Of a DNA stretch of 60,000 nt, positions 40,447-50,200 are shown piece by piece. Below the pieces are notes generated by a model. It did not search any database. It was not told where the DNA came from and was given only the letters and a program-made list of their open reading frames with translations. Location of the stretch: positions 2,146,501 to 2,206,500 of the forward strand of contig NC_092561.1 of assembly GCF_037975245.1 (NCBI RefSeq), given 5' to 3'. Position 1 is the stretch's first letter. Every line of letters begins with the position of its first letter. Both the position numbers and the translations under genes were made by a program. The DNA comes from Apostichopus japonicus (lineage: Eukaryota > Echinodermata > Holothuroidea > Aspidochirotida > Stichopodidae).

Positions 40447-41543
40447 TATAAATATATATATAGTTTTTTAGTTGTTATGTGGTTGGAGCATTAAAATACA
40501 TACCTTATCATAAGGTCCAAACAGAGTTCCAACATTTTCGTTAAGAATATATTCCGGTGTGATGTGAAGGTATAAACCCGGTTGACCGCATCCAGTCGGT
40601 TTATTCACATACGGTATATTGCCTTTAGATGAGGTAGGTATATCCACACGGATATCACTATTTTCAAACCGTTCCCATCGGTTCGGTCTATAAAGCGGTT
40701 GGTCGCTCCAACTTTCAGGTAAAAGTATTCGGACTTCCCTTAAATAGACATGTTGACTGGAAAAAAAAATCCAAGCAATAAAATGATATGATATATGATT
40801 TTAGTTTCAATTTTCATTGTCACCGAAGGTCAAATTGAAATAAGAGGAGTCACGTTACAAAAGAGTCGGAACTTAAAGAAGATGATATTCTCCCGCACCC
40901 CCTCCCCCGAAAATGCTCGATTTATAAATTGAAATAATTTAATATTAAATTCACAGATACCATGTGGGTGCATGGGGATGTAACACCTTATCCCTTCTTT
41001 CAACTTCATACAAGCGCAGACCTAATTTATAGTCTAAATGCACCCTTTGAAGTCTATTTTTTAGGAAGGGGGAGGGGCCGGGAGATGACCCCAACACCCC
41101 TACATGTAAGTCAACTTCAATAACCCCAGGGTCACTTCTCCTTCACAAAATCCTGAATGCGCGCCTTTCTATAAAACACCAAAAGGTACAATACCATAAA
41201 AGAAATAATTTATAAAGTATAAAATTGTAAATAAAATATATGTCGAAAGACCCAACTTGCATTTTTTTAAATATTATTTCGTGTTAAAATATTGATCGAA
41301 TAAAACTTACTTTGTGGCTGAATACATAAACGCCGATACGTCAGTAAAAACTTCCTTTATTCTGTCTATAAGTTCTTGATTTTCTTCGACCTCTTCTCCA
41401 ATAGCAACGACGACCCTCTCGTAGCCTCCATCAATCAGTCGTATCTTTGAACGTCTCGCTTCTGTGTTGGTGAGAAGGATGGTTACTATGACAACGACGA
41501 AGTAGGTCGAAACATCTTCTTTTACCCTATTAATGCACACCAT
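28873..41543 (-). CDS. CLCA: Calcium-activated chloride channel regulator (CLCA), complete coding gene, 16 exons
   Basis: Sixteen minus-strand exons join without a phase conflict into 2928 bp (975 residues plus stop); vertebrate CLCAs are about 900-940. CLCA proteins are secreted or membrane metalloproteases that cleave themselves and modulate calcium-activated chloride conductance and mucus. Seen here: a signal peptide (hydrophobic core about residues 14-25); a CLCA N-terminal domain with the zincin site [14 protein letters not shown] (His166, Glu167, His170, Asp177); a Cys-rich stretch; a VWA domain with complete MIDAS residues DVSGS (Asp331, Ser333, Ser335), Thr402 and Asp432; a beta-sandwich region; an FnIII-like segment from about 775; a transmembrane helix of about 906-934; and a 40-residue tail with YQSV. 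Many N-glycosylation sequons fit an extracellular protein. Orthology to a numbered vertebrate CLCA is not claimed. Several introns carry repeats at splice sites (see findings). Confidence 0.93.
29766..29832 (+). repeat. (CTGT)n microsatellite in CLCA intron 15
   Basis: Tetranucleotide repeat GTCTGTCTGTCT with small interruptions. Confidence 0.95.
29886..30047 (-). CDS. CLCA: CLCA exon 15
   Basis: Encodes [53 protein letters not shown]. The SYEI..S start and the EVFT strand fit the FnIII-like fold of CLCA. Three N-glycosylation sequons. Acceptor TTCCCAG, donor CTG|GTAAGT. Confidence 0.9.
30837..30962 (-). CDS. CLCA: CLCA exon 14 (FnIII-like start)
   Basis: Encodes [39 protein letters not shown]. 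The P.KI.DL.A and L.W.APG.D...G patterns mark the FnIII-like segment. The acceptor CAATATAG directly touches the minisatellite at 30966-31645. The phase (1) selects this AG over the AG two bases later. Confidence 0.9.
30966..31645 (-). repeat. 9-bp minisatellite (TTTCATCTA)n abutting the exon 14 acceptor
   Basis: On the plus strand (TAGATGAAA)n with variants (GGATGAAAC, GATGGAAT). It fills most of intron 13 and reaches within four bases of the acceptor. Its long reverse frames ([14 protein letters not shown]) are repeat artefacts, although one frame is continuous with exon 14. Confidence 0.95.
31813..31996 (-). CDS. CLCA: CLCA exon 13
   Basis: Encodes [57 protein letters not shown]. The F.R...G.SF segment matches the family region before the FnIII-like part. 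Acceptor ATTATTAG, donor AAAG|GTATGA. Confidence 0.9.
32447..32628 (-). CDS. CLCA: CLCA exon 12
   Basis: Encodes [49 protein letters not shown] and GVKV, the most conserved post-VWA block of the family (LLD.G.GAD...DGIYS.YF). Acceptor TGACCAG, donor AAG|GTAAAT. Confidence 0.94.
32685..32868. repeat. 18-bp minisatellite (GGTGGGGTGATGTATGGG)n in CLCA intron 11
   Basis: About ten copies of 17-18 bp. Because 18 is a multiple of three, the reverse strand stays open (HTSPHP repeats), but this is intronic. Confidence 0.93.
33139..33322 (-). CDS. CLCA: CLCA exon 11
   Basis: Encodes [42 protein letters not shown] and ILYATVARG. The G.W.....N and ..IYA.V..G patterns are as in the family. Glycosylation sequons NES and NVT. 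Acceptor ACACAAG follows a T-rich tract next to (AT)n. Confidence 0.9.
33340..33411. repeat. (AT)n microsatellite in CLCA intron 10
   Basis: About 35 AT units, lying 17-85 nt upstream of the exon 11 acceptor on the transcribed strand. Confidence 0.97.
33632..33888 (-). CDS. CLCA: CLCA exon 10
   Basis: Starts with [16 protein letters not shown], aligning with the TGD segment that follows the VWA domain in the family. It continues through [28 protein letters not shown] and FELEKDVT. Beta-sandwich region; donor ACG|GTAAGA. Confidence 0.9.
34191..34353 (-). CDS. CLCA: CLCA exon 9 (end of VWA)
   Basis: Encodes [20 protein letters not shown], then [13 protein letters not shown] and [15 protein letters not shown], the family pattern I..IA.G..A...LE.L...TGG. 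Acceptor TATGCCAG, donor ACAG|GTATGT. The acceptor and first codons are duplicated in the upstream intron at 34443-34528. Confidence 0.93.
34443..34528 (-). repeat. Duplicated acceptor and 5' part of CLCA exon 9
   Basis: A copy of 34310-34397 at about 93% identity, carrying the intron end, the CCAG acceptor (copy boundary at 34485, 132 bp from the real one) and about 14 codons reading [14 protein letters not shown]. After that the frame runs into a stop in intron sequence. There is no matching donor copy. Confidence 0.9.
34752..35009 (-). mobile_element. tRNA-headed SINE in CLCA intron 8
   Basis: Minus strand: a tRNA-like head (35009-34938, 72 nt, box A TAGCCTAGTGG and box B GGTTCGATTCC, CAT at the anticodon place), a unique body of about 165 bp, and an (ATAC)n tail (34775-34752). 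T-stem mismatches argue against a working tRNA. It lies in sense with CLCA. No target-site duplication was identified. Confidence 0.75.
35292..35413 (-). CDS. CLCA: CLCA exon 8 (VWA, MIDAS Asp)
   Basis: Encodes [20 protein letters not shown], then [12 protein letters not shown] and RLTDQ. The Asp of ITDGRE (Asp432) completes the metal site. Acceptor TGACAG, donor CAA|GTAAGT. Confidence 0.93.
35976..36156 (-). CDS. CLCA: CLCA exon 7 (VWA, MIDAS Thr)
   Basis: Encodes [20 protein letters not shown], then the [15 protein letters not shown] stretch. GGGTS supplies the MIDAS threonine (Thr402). Acceptor CATATAG, donor AAAAG|GTAAAA. Confidence 0.93.
36360..37180 (-). repeat. Tandem repeats of the exon 6 end plus its splice donor, in CLCA intron 6
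   Basis: Monomers of 63-78 bp repeat the last 30 or so bases of exon 6 and the donor. GGTAAGT donor boundaries equivalent to the true one (37181) recur at 37103, 37039, 36975, 36897, 36832 and 36769, plus a weaker one (GATGTAAGT) near 36693. Three monomers form a 206-bp block: 37181-36975 and 36975-36769 are both 206 bp. More decayed copies reach about 36360 and are interrupted by (AT)n at 36606-36668. Confidence 0.93.
36606..36668. repeat. (AT)n microsatellite in CLCA intron 6
   Basis: About 31 AT units inside the decayed part of the donor-repeat array. Confidence 0.97.
37181..37348 (-). CDS. CLCA: CLCA exon 6 (start of VWA domain, MIDAS DxSxS)
   Basis: Encodes [13 protein letters not shown]...NATPTF, then [20 protein letters not shown] and LRA. 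DVSGS is a full MIDAS loop. The donor is GCG|GTAAGT. The last 30 or so bases of this exon together with the donor are repeated in the intron that follows (see the repeat at 36360-37180). Confidence 0.94.
38138..38251 (-). CDS. CLCA: CLCA exon 5
   Basis: Encodes [17 protein letters not shown], then [20 protein letters not shown], the family FC....H..EAPN.QN..C...S.W. pattern. Acceptor TTCACAG, donor GAG|GTACTA. Confidence 0.93.
38816..38955 (-). CDS. CLCA: CLCA exon 4
   Basis: Encodes [17 protein letters not shown], then [12 protein letters not shown]. It matches the family's Cys-rich stretch and the AS.MF.Q.L segment. The chosen donor GGG|GTGAGG keeps phase and the exact residue spacing to exon 5. 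Confidence 0.88.
39704..39833 (-). CDS. CLCA: CLCA exon 3 (zincin active site)
   Basis: Encodes [19 protein letters not shown]. The HExxH zinc site and the downstream Asp (Asp177), the third ligand in the family, are intact. It ends TRCVLAIE plus one base. Acceptor CTTCAG, donor AAG|GTATAT. Confidence 0.95.
40361..40461. repeat. (AT)n microsatellite in CLCA intron 2
   Basis: AT repeat with short AAAT interruptions, beginning about 43 nt downstream of the exon 2 donor. Confidence 0.97.
40504..40756 (-). CDS. CLCA: CLCA exon 2
   Basis: Encodes [16 protein letters not shown], then [19 protein letters not shown]. The GCG..G.Y.H.TP..LL motif is a family hallmark just before the zinc site. Acceptor TTTTCCAG, donor AAG|GTATGT. 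A long (AT)n tract begins about 43 nt after the donor. Confidence 0.92.
41311..41543 (-). CDS. CLCA: CLCA exon 1 (start, signal peptide)
   Basis: The exon encodes [20 protein letters not shown]... with a hydrophobic core and likely cleavage near TEA|RR. It continues to the CLCA N-terminal pattern [14 protein letters not shown] and [16 protein letters not shown]. The ATG has A at -3 and G at +4. An acceptor (TTTCTGTAACAG, exon boundary at 41564) lies 21 nt upstream, so there should be a separate 5' UTR exon further right. The donor is AA|GTAAGT, phase 2. Confidence 0.9.
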
Positions 41544-41763
41544 TTTGGAGTCACAAATTGTAACCTGTTACAGAAAAGAAGAAGTAGGGCAAAACATATT
41601 TTGTTTATGTTCGTTTCATGTTTATCGTAAAGATATAATAAATGTTTACATAACCGAAATACAATATTTCACAGAATGAATTAACAGCAAAGATCAAAAT
41701 GTATAGAACTATATATATATCATTGCATTAGTGACATAGCAAAGGGGGAGGGGGGGGGGTGGT

Positions 41764-43085
41764 CAGGGGCGTAGCGAAGGGTTTTATGTTGGGGGGTGTG
41801 GAGAATTTGATTTGCCGACAGATCTGGAAGTGGTGACTGAAATGGGGGAGGGGTCTAAGGGGAGGGGGTGTCCCCCTCCCCTTTGGAAATTTTTTAGCTT
41901 TGAAACGTCCTTAGATGCAATCTGGTGCATATTTTAAGTTAAATTTGATTTGCCGACGGATCTGGAAGTGGTGACTGAAATGGGGGAGGGGTCTAAGGGG
42001 AGGGGGTGTCCCCCTCCCCTTTGGAAATTTTTTAGTTTTGAAACGTCCTTAGATGCAATCTGGTGCATATTTTAAGTTAAATTTGATTTGCCGACGGATC
42101 TGGAAGTGGTGACTGAAATGGGGGAGGGGTCTAAGGGGAGGGGGTGTCCCCCTCCCCTTTGGCAATTTTTTAGTTTTGAAACGTCCTTAGATGCAATCTG
42201 TGCATATTTTAAGTCAAATTTGATTTGCCGACGGATCTGGAAGTGGTGACTGAAATGGGGGAGGGGTCTAAGGGGAGGGGGTGTCCCCCTCCCCTTTGGA
42301 AAATTTTTAGTTTTGAAACGTCCTTAGATGCGATCTGGTGTATATTTTAAGTCAAATTTGATTTGCCGACGGATCTGGAAGTGGTGACTGAAATGGGGGA
42401 GGGGTCTAAGGGGAGGGGGTGTCCCCCTCCCCTTTGGAAAATTTTTAGTTTTGAAACGTCCTTAGATGCGATCTGGTGTATATTTTAAGTCAAATTTGAT
42501 TTGCCGACGGATCTGGAAGTGGTGACTGAAATGGGGGAGGGGTCTAAGGGGAGGGGGTGTCCCCCTCCCCTTTGGAAAATTTTTAGTTTTGAAACGTCCT
42601 TAGATGCAATCTGGTGCATATTTTAAGTCAAATTTGATTTGCCGACGGATCTGGAAGTGGTGACTGAAATGGGGGAGGGGTCTAAGGGGAGGGGGTGTCC
42701 CCCTCCCCTTTGGAAAATTTTTAGTTTTGAAACGTCCTTAGATGCAATCTGGTGCATATTTTAAGTCAAATTTGATTTGCCGACGGATCTGGAAGTGGTG
42801 ACTGAAATGGGGGAGGGGTCTAAGGGTAGGGGGTCTACCCCTACCCTTTGGAAAATTTTTAGTTTTGAAACGTCCTTAGATGCAATCTGGTGCATATTTT
42901 ATGGCAAATTTGGCACGGAAGAAGCTCCCGTTCTCCTTTTCTCTATTCAGCTTTCCTTCTTTCTTCCCCTTCCGCTCTCTTCACCTTTTCTCCTTTTGCC
43001 GACAGACCCAAAATTTGCCGACAGCGACCAAATTATTGGGGGGGTGTGACACCCCCCCACACCCCCCCCGCTCGCTACGCCCCTG
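41764..43085. mobile_element. Non-autonomous hAT-type DNA transposon (MITE) with internal tandem repeats
   Basis: The terminal inverted repeats begin CAGGGGCGTAGCGA on both ends (41764-41777; complement of 43072-43085). They are flanked by identical 8-bp direct repeats GGGGTGGT (41756-41763 and 43086-43093). Ends starting CAGGGG/CAGTGG with 8-bp duplications are the hAT hallmark. No transposase coding sequence is present. The interior is eight 138-bp repeats plus a unique right end. The element lies just upstream of the CLCA first coding exon. Confidence 0.85.
41809..42912. repeat. Eight tandem 138-bp repeats inside the hAT MITE
   Basis: The marker GATTTGCCGAC recurs at 41809, 41947, 42085, 42222, 42360, 42498, 42636 and 42774, with 137-138 bp spacing. 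Every unit carries a GC-rich perfect inverted repeat (arms AAGGGGAGGGG and CCCCTCCCCTT around a 5-nt centre). In the last unit the arms are AAGGGTAGGGG and CCCCTACCCTT, changed but still complementary. Confidence 0.95.
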
Positions 43086-43093
43086 GGGGTGGT

Positions 43094-46000
43094 GCAGGGG
43101 CAGAATTTCAGCGTCAAAACCTCGCGTCATTTTGTGTATGATTGATATACGATCGTGAATATCCAATCAGTTGACAAAAATATCACAAAATTGGTTCCAG
43201 GAATCGCTGTTGGGGAGAATTTCAGCTGTCTGATGTAATTAATCTTCTCGGAAATTTGACAATGACGCCATCTTGTTTAGATGACTCACATCCTGCCATC
43301 GAATCATCTTCACATTAATAATCTGTTCATAACTGACGGTGATTCGCTTTGACAGATTCATTTGCATATTAAACGTTGATTGGTTGATAACGGTAGTTAA
43401 ATATTGCAAAATGATTGCAAAATATTTTTGTTAAAAAAATTGATGCAGTTTTTGCTGCCAGCTTTATGACAGATATATACGGATATGCTTATCAGCTAGA
43501 ATGCCCCCCCCCCCCACACACATACACACATTATTGTTTTGTATTTTATTCGAAGGTCATGCACAGTCCAAACCACATAGTTAATGAAACTTTTGCTTGT
43601 CAAGACGAAACGCGTGCTGAGTCATACTAGAAAAATAATCCTTATGTTGTATACTACTTATTGACAAGATTTTTTTTTTCTAGTCAGTTTGAGAACGTTT
43701 CAAGAATTCAGAATAATTGACGCCAATGTCCCATAGAAGCTCTTGATAAGTTTTTGTAACGGAAAGATCATTTCTAACAGATATGTAGGCCTACAATTTA
43801 AAGACATTTGCTTATTAGTTTACATTATGTTATCGTTTTTACTTATTTTTATGCAGAATGTTTTTTTGCTCGCATTTCTCAAATGTGTGTTATGATATGA
43901 ATGAATTGATATAAAAATAGCAATTTCTCTACCTACTATATAGAATATTTCTTTTGCAAAAGAAATTCAGATAATAAACCTCTGTTATTTAAAATTTACT
44001 ACAATGCCAAATAAATGTAGTTTGGTGAAATTAATCGTACTTCGTTCATCTGCAATGTACAAGGAAGCTTTAATGACGTCATACATTTGTAATTATTAGC
44101 ATAATTCATTAACGCACGCGACGCACTAAATAAAGAAAAGAATTATAAAAAAAAATATGTATCAGCCACTGAAAGAAAATCACTGCTCCCGACTGTATTT
44201 CAAACAAGACGTTTTCGTGAAAATGTTCCATTTAATGTATCTAAATGGCTTACATTTCTATGGGGCAAACAATCTGGTTAATATAATGCACACTTGCCTT
44301 ACCCCATGCATTACCCCACCCGTGCCCCCCTCTCATCGCCCTTGTCACACTCTTCCCCATACAAACTCACCCCCTCTCGATTGTATCATTTAAACTATAT
44401 ATAGTCCAATATTCTATTATAACTGTCTGACGGTGAGGTATATCAAAGGCTTTCCAGATCTAGAATTTAATAAATATTGTCCATCAGTGACCGTAACCTA
44501 ATATCAAGCTTGCCTGATAACCTGGTATGTACGACTGCCGTATTACGTATGTCGCGCTATTCGTCTATATAGTTCATCGTACTATATACACGCATACAAC
44601 GCCTATACCACACAGATAGTATGATGGTGTTTAGGCAGACGCGCATGATCCGTCTTAGACCGAACGCCTTCGCTGCATGCCTTAGCTTAAAGCAGAAATA
44701 TGGATCTGTTCCAGCTCCAAGTATCTCGATATAGCAAACCTTAAACAACATCGCGGATGGTAGCAAGATAAGGAACATGTTGTATTTGCAAAGACAAATA
44801 CTATCGTAAAATAACAGGAACTTGACGGAAGGAAATTCCTGAAATATAATATTTTTGTTTTGGCAAACTGAAGAAAACTGATCAGCGAAAGGCGCGTTGT
44901 GTCAGTAGTCCTATAATGGTTGAACGTTAATTTATATATAAGGAAGATGGAGTTGATTTCTAACATTTTTTTTACTTTCCCATATGAAGATTTTGAAACA
45001 AAATACTGCGTGAATTCCTTTCGGATGTTGGCTTCAATGGAACATTGCTGTGGATCAATCATTTCTAAACTTAACATTAATGTGTTAATACTTGTATATG
45101 TATAAACATACACAGATACGTAGCCTATATCAAAGAGTGATACAACGGTTTCAGTATAGAAATAGTTATACGTGACCGTGACTGGCCGGTGACGTCACAT
45201 GAACATTTTCCATAACTCATAAATAATACATTATAGTTGACGTGATAAAGTGAATGATTTATTGCGAGGAAAAACACAGTAAAATTATACAGAGAAATTA
45301 AGTACGCGATGCCTTTGAACTACACAGTATATTCATAACATGTATAAGCAATGAGAATATATCGCATGAAGGGGGTTAATATCTCCATTGCGTTCATACA
45401 GTTTTGTATATGTATCTTTGAAAGAGTTGAAAGCATGTTTAACGAATATGACGGTATAGTGAAGTACACATGTCAAAATATACATGGGTGGTCTCATAAA
45501 TTTATCATCCTGCTCTCAAGCTTGCTACCATGGAAAGAGCAGCGCGCAGTTTGCAAGAAGCATATACATATAGAGGTCGTTGCACATGGTTTATATAACT
45601 CATTAGTAACGAACCTACTGGTTTAGGACTACAAGACTGATGCCCCCGCGGGACCTTGACTATGCAAATACACTGAATGGAACTAAATGGCACGTAGAGC
45701 GTAGAGCAGGTACTAGCGGCATTACGGAAGTAAGAGAAGTAGAAAACAAAGGGACTGTGATAATTAAAAATAAGTGTCTTTGGAGAGCTTACAGTCTTCG
45801 AATGCTTGGGACGGATCGATCGACGGATGTGGATACATTACGAGGCTCGACATAATGACCGAGGAATGAGTTGAATGAGCGGTAAATCGGGGTTCAGGGT
45901 TCAGATATGAAAACATACACAATGACAACAGTAAATAATAAAGAAACAAGTTCTACATTTCACTCAATGGCAAACGTTTCTTTTTCTTTTTCTTTAACTA

Positions 46001-46690
46001 GTAAAAATTTCTTTGAATTCTGTCGTAAAGGCGGAAATATCTCTGTTAATATAATAGTATAATAATAATAAAAACAATAATAATAATAATAACAACAACA
46101 ATAATAATAATGATATTAATAAACAAAAATAGTAATATAAAATAATATGTTGATTTCTTGCTCTAATGATTCTATACCGACATAGGTCCTATGGGATGTC
46201 CCATGTACTCTATAATATTTATATCTCCCGTATCATGTTTTATCGAAACCGAAAAAATATGTAAGAAGAAGAAACACTTTAAAATATTTGCCAAGGGTAT
46301 TGAAGAAATTTAAGAGAGCCTTGGGCAGAAGATGGTAAAATATGCGCATTGCTCGCAGCTTTGGGATAAGAAAATGCAGTTATTGATACATGAACAGAGG
46401 TTCTACACAACATAGCATACAAAACAAGTTCATTTATAATTGCCTCTGTTTCCCTTCCTCTCCGGGTACTGTTTTGATTGATCACGTGATGTCATATTTT
46501 CCACCTCGAATAATCTATCTAATGATGCTACTTTTAGCCATGCGTAAGTAATATAAACGACCTAGTGCATTGCAGTACTATAGAGATATGATTGAGCTTG
46601 CGTGCAGTCATGACTAAAATTCATCTACTGCTGATGTATGGTACAGTGTGATATACTGTATTCCATGTACGAATTTCGTCTCAAAATATC
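43094..46690. other. Intergenic, no gene recognised
   Basis: Open frames are short and unrelated to families I know. There is a C run at 43504-43515 and an (AAT/AAC)n stretch at 46050-46115. A CLCA 5' UTR exon could lie anywhere here or further right. Confidence 0.5.
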
Positions 46691-47275
46691 GCCAGAGACG
46701 AGGTTAAAAAGAATGGTGAAAGTGAAAAGAAAACAAGTGAAAAGAACAAGAATGAGAGCGAGTACGAGAATAGGAACAAGAATAAGAACAGGAACGCTAA
46801 CAAGAACGGGAACAGGAACAAGAACGGGAACGATAGGCGGGAACGATAACGGGAACGATAACGGGAACGAGAGCGAGAACGAGAACCGGAACAAGAATAA
46901 GAACAGGAACGTTAACACGAACGGGAACAGGAACGAGAACGGGAACATTGACAAGAAACAGGAACATGAACAGGAACGAGAACGGGAACGATAACGGGAA
47001 CGATAACGGGAACGAGAGCGAGAACGAGAACCGGAACAAGAATAAGAACAGGAACGTTAACAAGAACGGGAACAGGAACGAGAACGGGAACGATAGGCGG
47101 GAACGGAAACGAGAACGAGAACAAGACAAGAACAGGAATAAGAACGGAACGGGAACGGTAACGGGAATAAAAACAGGAAAAAGAACAAGAACAGGAACAG
47201 GATTAAGAACAGGAGCAGGAACAAGAACAGGAACGAGAACGATAACAGGAACAAGAACAGGAACATGAACAAGAT
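46690..47275 (+). repeat. Hexamer-based (GGAACR/AAGAAC)n repeat with longer period
   Basis: Units GGGAAC, AGGAAC, AAGAAC and GAGAAC follow one another for almost 600 bp. A larger block (CGATAACGGG... through GGAACGTTAACA...) occurs at 46844 and again at 46989, 145 bp apart. Both strands stay open for over 100 codons (NENRNKNKNR forward, VPVLVPVP reverse) because the repeat lacks stops. Confidence 0.93.
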
Positions 47276-50200
47276 CAGAAATAAATTTGCCATGCAGACA
47301 AGATCAGATATACATATGCCAGACATGGATCTCGACACCCCCTGCAATGTTTTAGTCGATTTGAAAACCGGGTAAGAATCGTGAGTCAGTCCGAAAGAAT
47401 TTCATTTGCGATGTTGGTAGGTATTTTAAGCCAAACATGAAATTGAAAACCGTAGGAACGTGGCTACATTTATTGTGGCGTTTCGATTTCAAAAAGATAC
47501 AGAGATAACCTTACAAAATATTAATTATGGGTTTGTAGTGAAATCTGTAGCATGAGACTGGCATATCTAAAGACACACAATTTCCAACTGTTCAATGTTA
47601 CCAACAACTTCGTTAGCCTTCGACATGAACATATATAACATTGTTCATTACACGTCACAGAAAATACCACAAGTGAACAAAACTGGAAATATTCGCCACT
47701 GATTGCCTGCAATGATTTGTAATATTGACACCTATACCGTATTCCTTTCCGAAGATTACAATTTTGTTTTGTTTGTTTTTAATTATCTTTAAGTTCGAAA
47801 CAAGTTTATAAGAAAATGCAGGTATTTTCTTATCCGATAATTCCTATCGTTTGAGAGATTTGAGCAAAGCGTCATTTGATAGGCATTTCGATTAGTCAGA
47901 GATGCACACTAAACAAAATTTTGTTTGGATTTAATATTTTCTGTTCATTTCAACACATGAATTATTCTCCTTTAAGTTATGTGGTTTTATGAACAATGTT
48001 AATTCTCTCGTATAGGAAAAGCTTATATTTTATCGAGCTGCATATTCCATCAGAAGGCTCCCTACTGCGAGAAAACAGTTTAGAAAATGCTAGGAATGAC
48101 CAAACGACGGCGTCCTACTGCAGACAACCTTCGCCTTTGGTGCTTTCCGAGAAGATGGGATTAATTTAACCTGGGTGAAATATAAACAGTCTCTCGTATT
48201 GTTTATATTATGAACGCTATATATTTAGACGGTTTGACAGCTCATTTACGCGGTCTGTGTATAAGAGAGTCACATGATTCATCTAATGTAGACAGACATA
48301 TTACGTGGTTACCTATAGCATCGTTAGAAGTTAATGTATGCGTGTGATCACGTAAGTGTTATTCCGTCTGATCGGTAGGAAGTCAAAAGTCAGTGATGTG
48401 AGATACAAACATTTATATTACTCAGAAAAGATGGAAAAAACAGAAAAGACAAAGAAAGGATAAATAAATGGCAAAAGGAATAAACGAGGAACAATTAGAA
48501 GCAATCTAAAGAGTAAAAACAAGAGTAGAAACAATACCGATGAAATCTTGGAAGAATTTTTTAAAGAAATGATAAAATAACAAAACTGGAAGAAAATACA
48601 TAAAATTAACAACTGAATGGTAGGATATTTTTACAAATTCTTTTAAAAAATCCAAAAAGCTTTACTTTGTTGTTAATTAGGGCTACTGAGTCTGATATTA
48701 CCGACTTATGACAAATTTAAAGATATCAAGTAAAACAGAATTAATTTCATAAATGTTAAAAGCAGACTGGTGAAAGTCGTTACACAAGTACACCAGATGT
48801 ATTAAATAGAGTTCAATAGGGGAACACACCTAACAAAGAGTGCACAATACCTAACACACACACGTGAAGTGTAATCAATATATGTGTATGACATCAAGAA
48901 ATTTTAAGTTTATGACATTTATGGGTTTTATAAGAACAAAACAATCTCTCTGTATATGTTAACAAGCAAGTCCGTTTTATATTTATAACCCGTCCTACAA
49001 AAATGCGTTTAAAATGACCTCTCTCGACTGAGGATCTATTACGGCCCGCACGTAAATACATCCTACACTGGTAAGGAAACGCTAATTTATGAAAATAGAT
49101 ATTGAATATGCGAAGACGTGAAAATATTTAAAAGCGACAGCTGACAATTTCTAGAAGTAAACGTAAACAATTAACAATCAGATTATTATAGAGAATTTAC
49201 TTTATAGCTTTGGTGATCTATGGCTAAATGCGGTAGTATATATAGGTTTATGGATAAAGGAGAAAAACGTACAAACCAGATGAACCATATTAGCATATAA
49301 TATGTCACTTACAGCAATATTTATCATAATATTATGATATTATTGAAGTATTATATTAAAGTGGAATAGGTAGAAGAAACCATAAAAAAAAAGCATAATT
49401 CAAGAACTCACTTGTTTTTTGTTTGATTTCCCGGATTACAAAACTTTCATAAGATTCTGTTCCAATGAAACTAAGAACCAGCTCATGTTTCCAAAGTCCA
49501 AAGAGTTCCTAGAGACCCAAAGACGCACAATTATCAAATAAATGTAATTTTAATACTACTATATTTATCGATTGAATCCTTACAAATCCCGAAAGTCACA
49601 TGTAACACTGCTCCAATTGGTCGCAGTTTACTCAGCACTGGTTATAGCAAACTTAAACAGTTGATTTTGAATGACGTAATACTGATGTTTACCAATTGAA
49701 GACAGCAAAAAAAAAAAGATAAAAAAGTAATAAATAATTATTTCTTTGCAATGAATAATATCATTCTATTTTAGGAATGTGAATCACCGATGAATCATCG
49801 ATCGTTAGATAACTTTTATTTATTGATATTAGCATTTTTGGACACTTTTTAGGATAAATAAAGTGATTTTCTAGCGTTATTAACTATTTCTTTTGATATT
49901 ATTCAATGCATGGAATGACATTACATCTTATGTAAGAGACTTCGTGTCAGAAAAAAAAAATAACATGAATAAGAAAATTGATTAGAAAAATACAATAACA
50001 GCTGAGAAATGATAAGATATGACTACATTCGGACCAGTGATATGTGTATCTCTCGAGCACAAGGCTTGGATTATTCAGTTCTTTGTTTCAAGTCTTATTA
50101 TATACCGTAGTCAAGCATCGTTTTGCCCTTCGAAATATATGTTGTGCGCATGCTCTTTGCAAGAACAGCGACATCATATCTGTAATTCATCACTATCTAC

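Noticed and set aside
42777-43158. Open frames in the right part of the hAT element as a transposase remnant.
   Set aside because: They are short and Pro/Ser-rich from GC-rich repeats, with none of the hAT transposase blocks.
46625-47347. Overlapping open frames on both strands over the GGAAC array.
   Set aside because: Both come from a simple repeat without stops; no family and no splice signals.
49412-49600. Possible CLCA 5' UTR exon with donor AACAA|GTGAGT on the minus strand.
   Set aside because: A single good donor is not enough: there is no promoter motif I trust and it is almost 8 kb from the coding start. cDNA would be needed.
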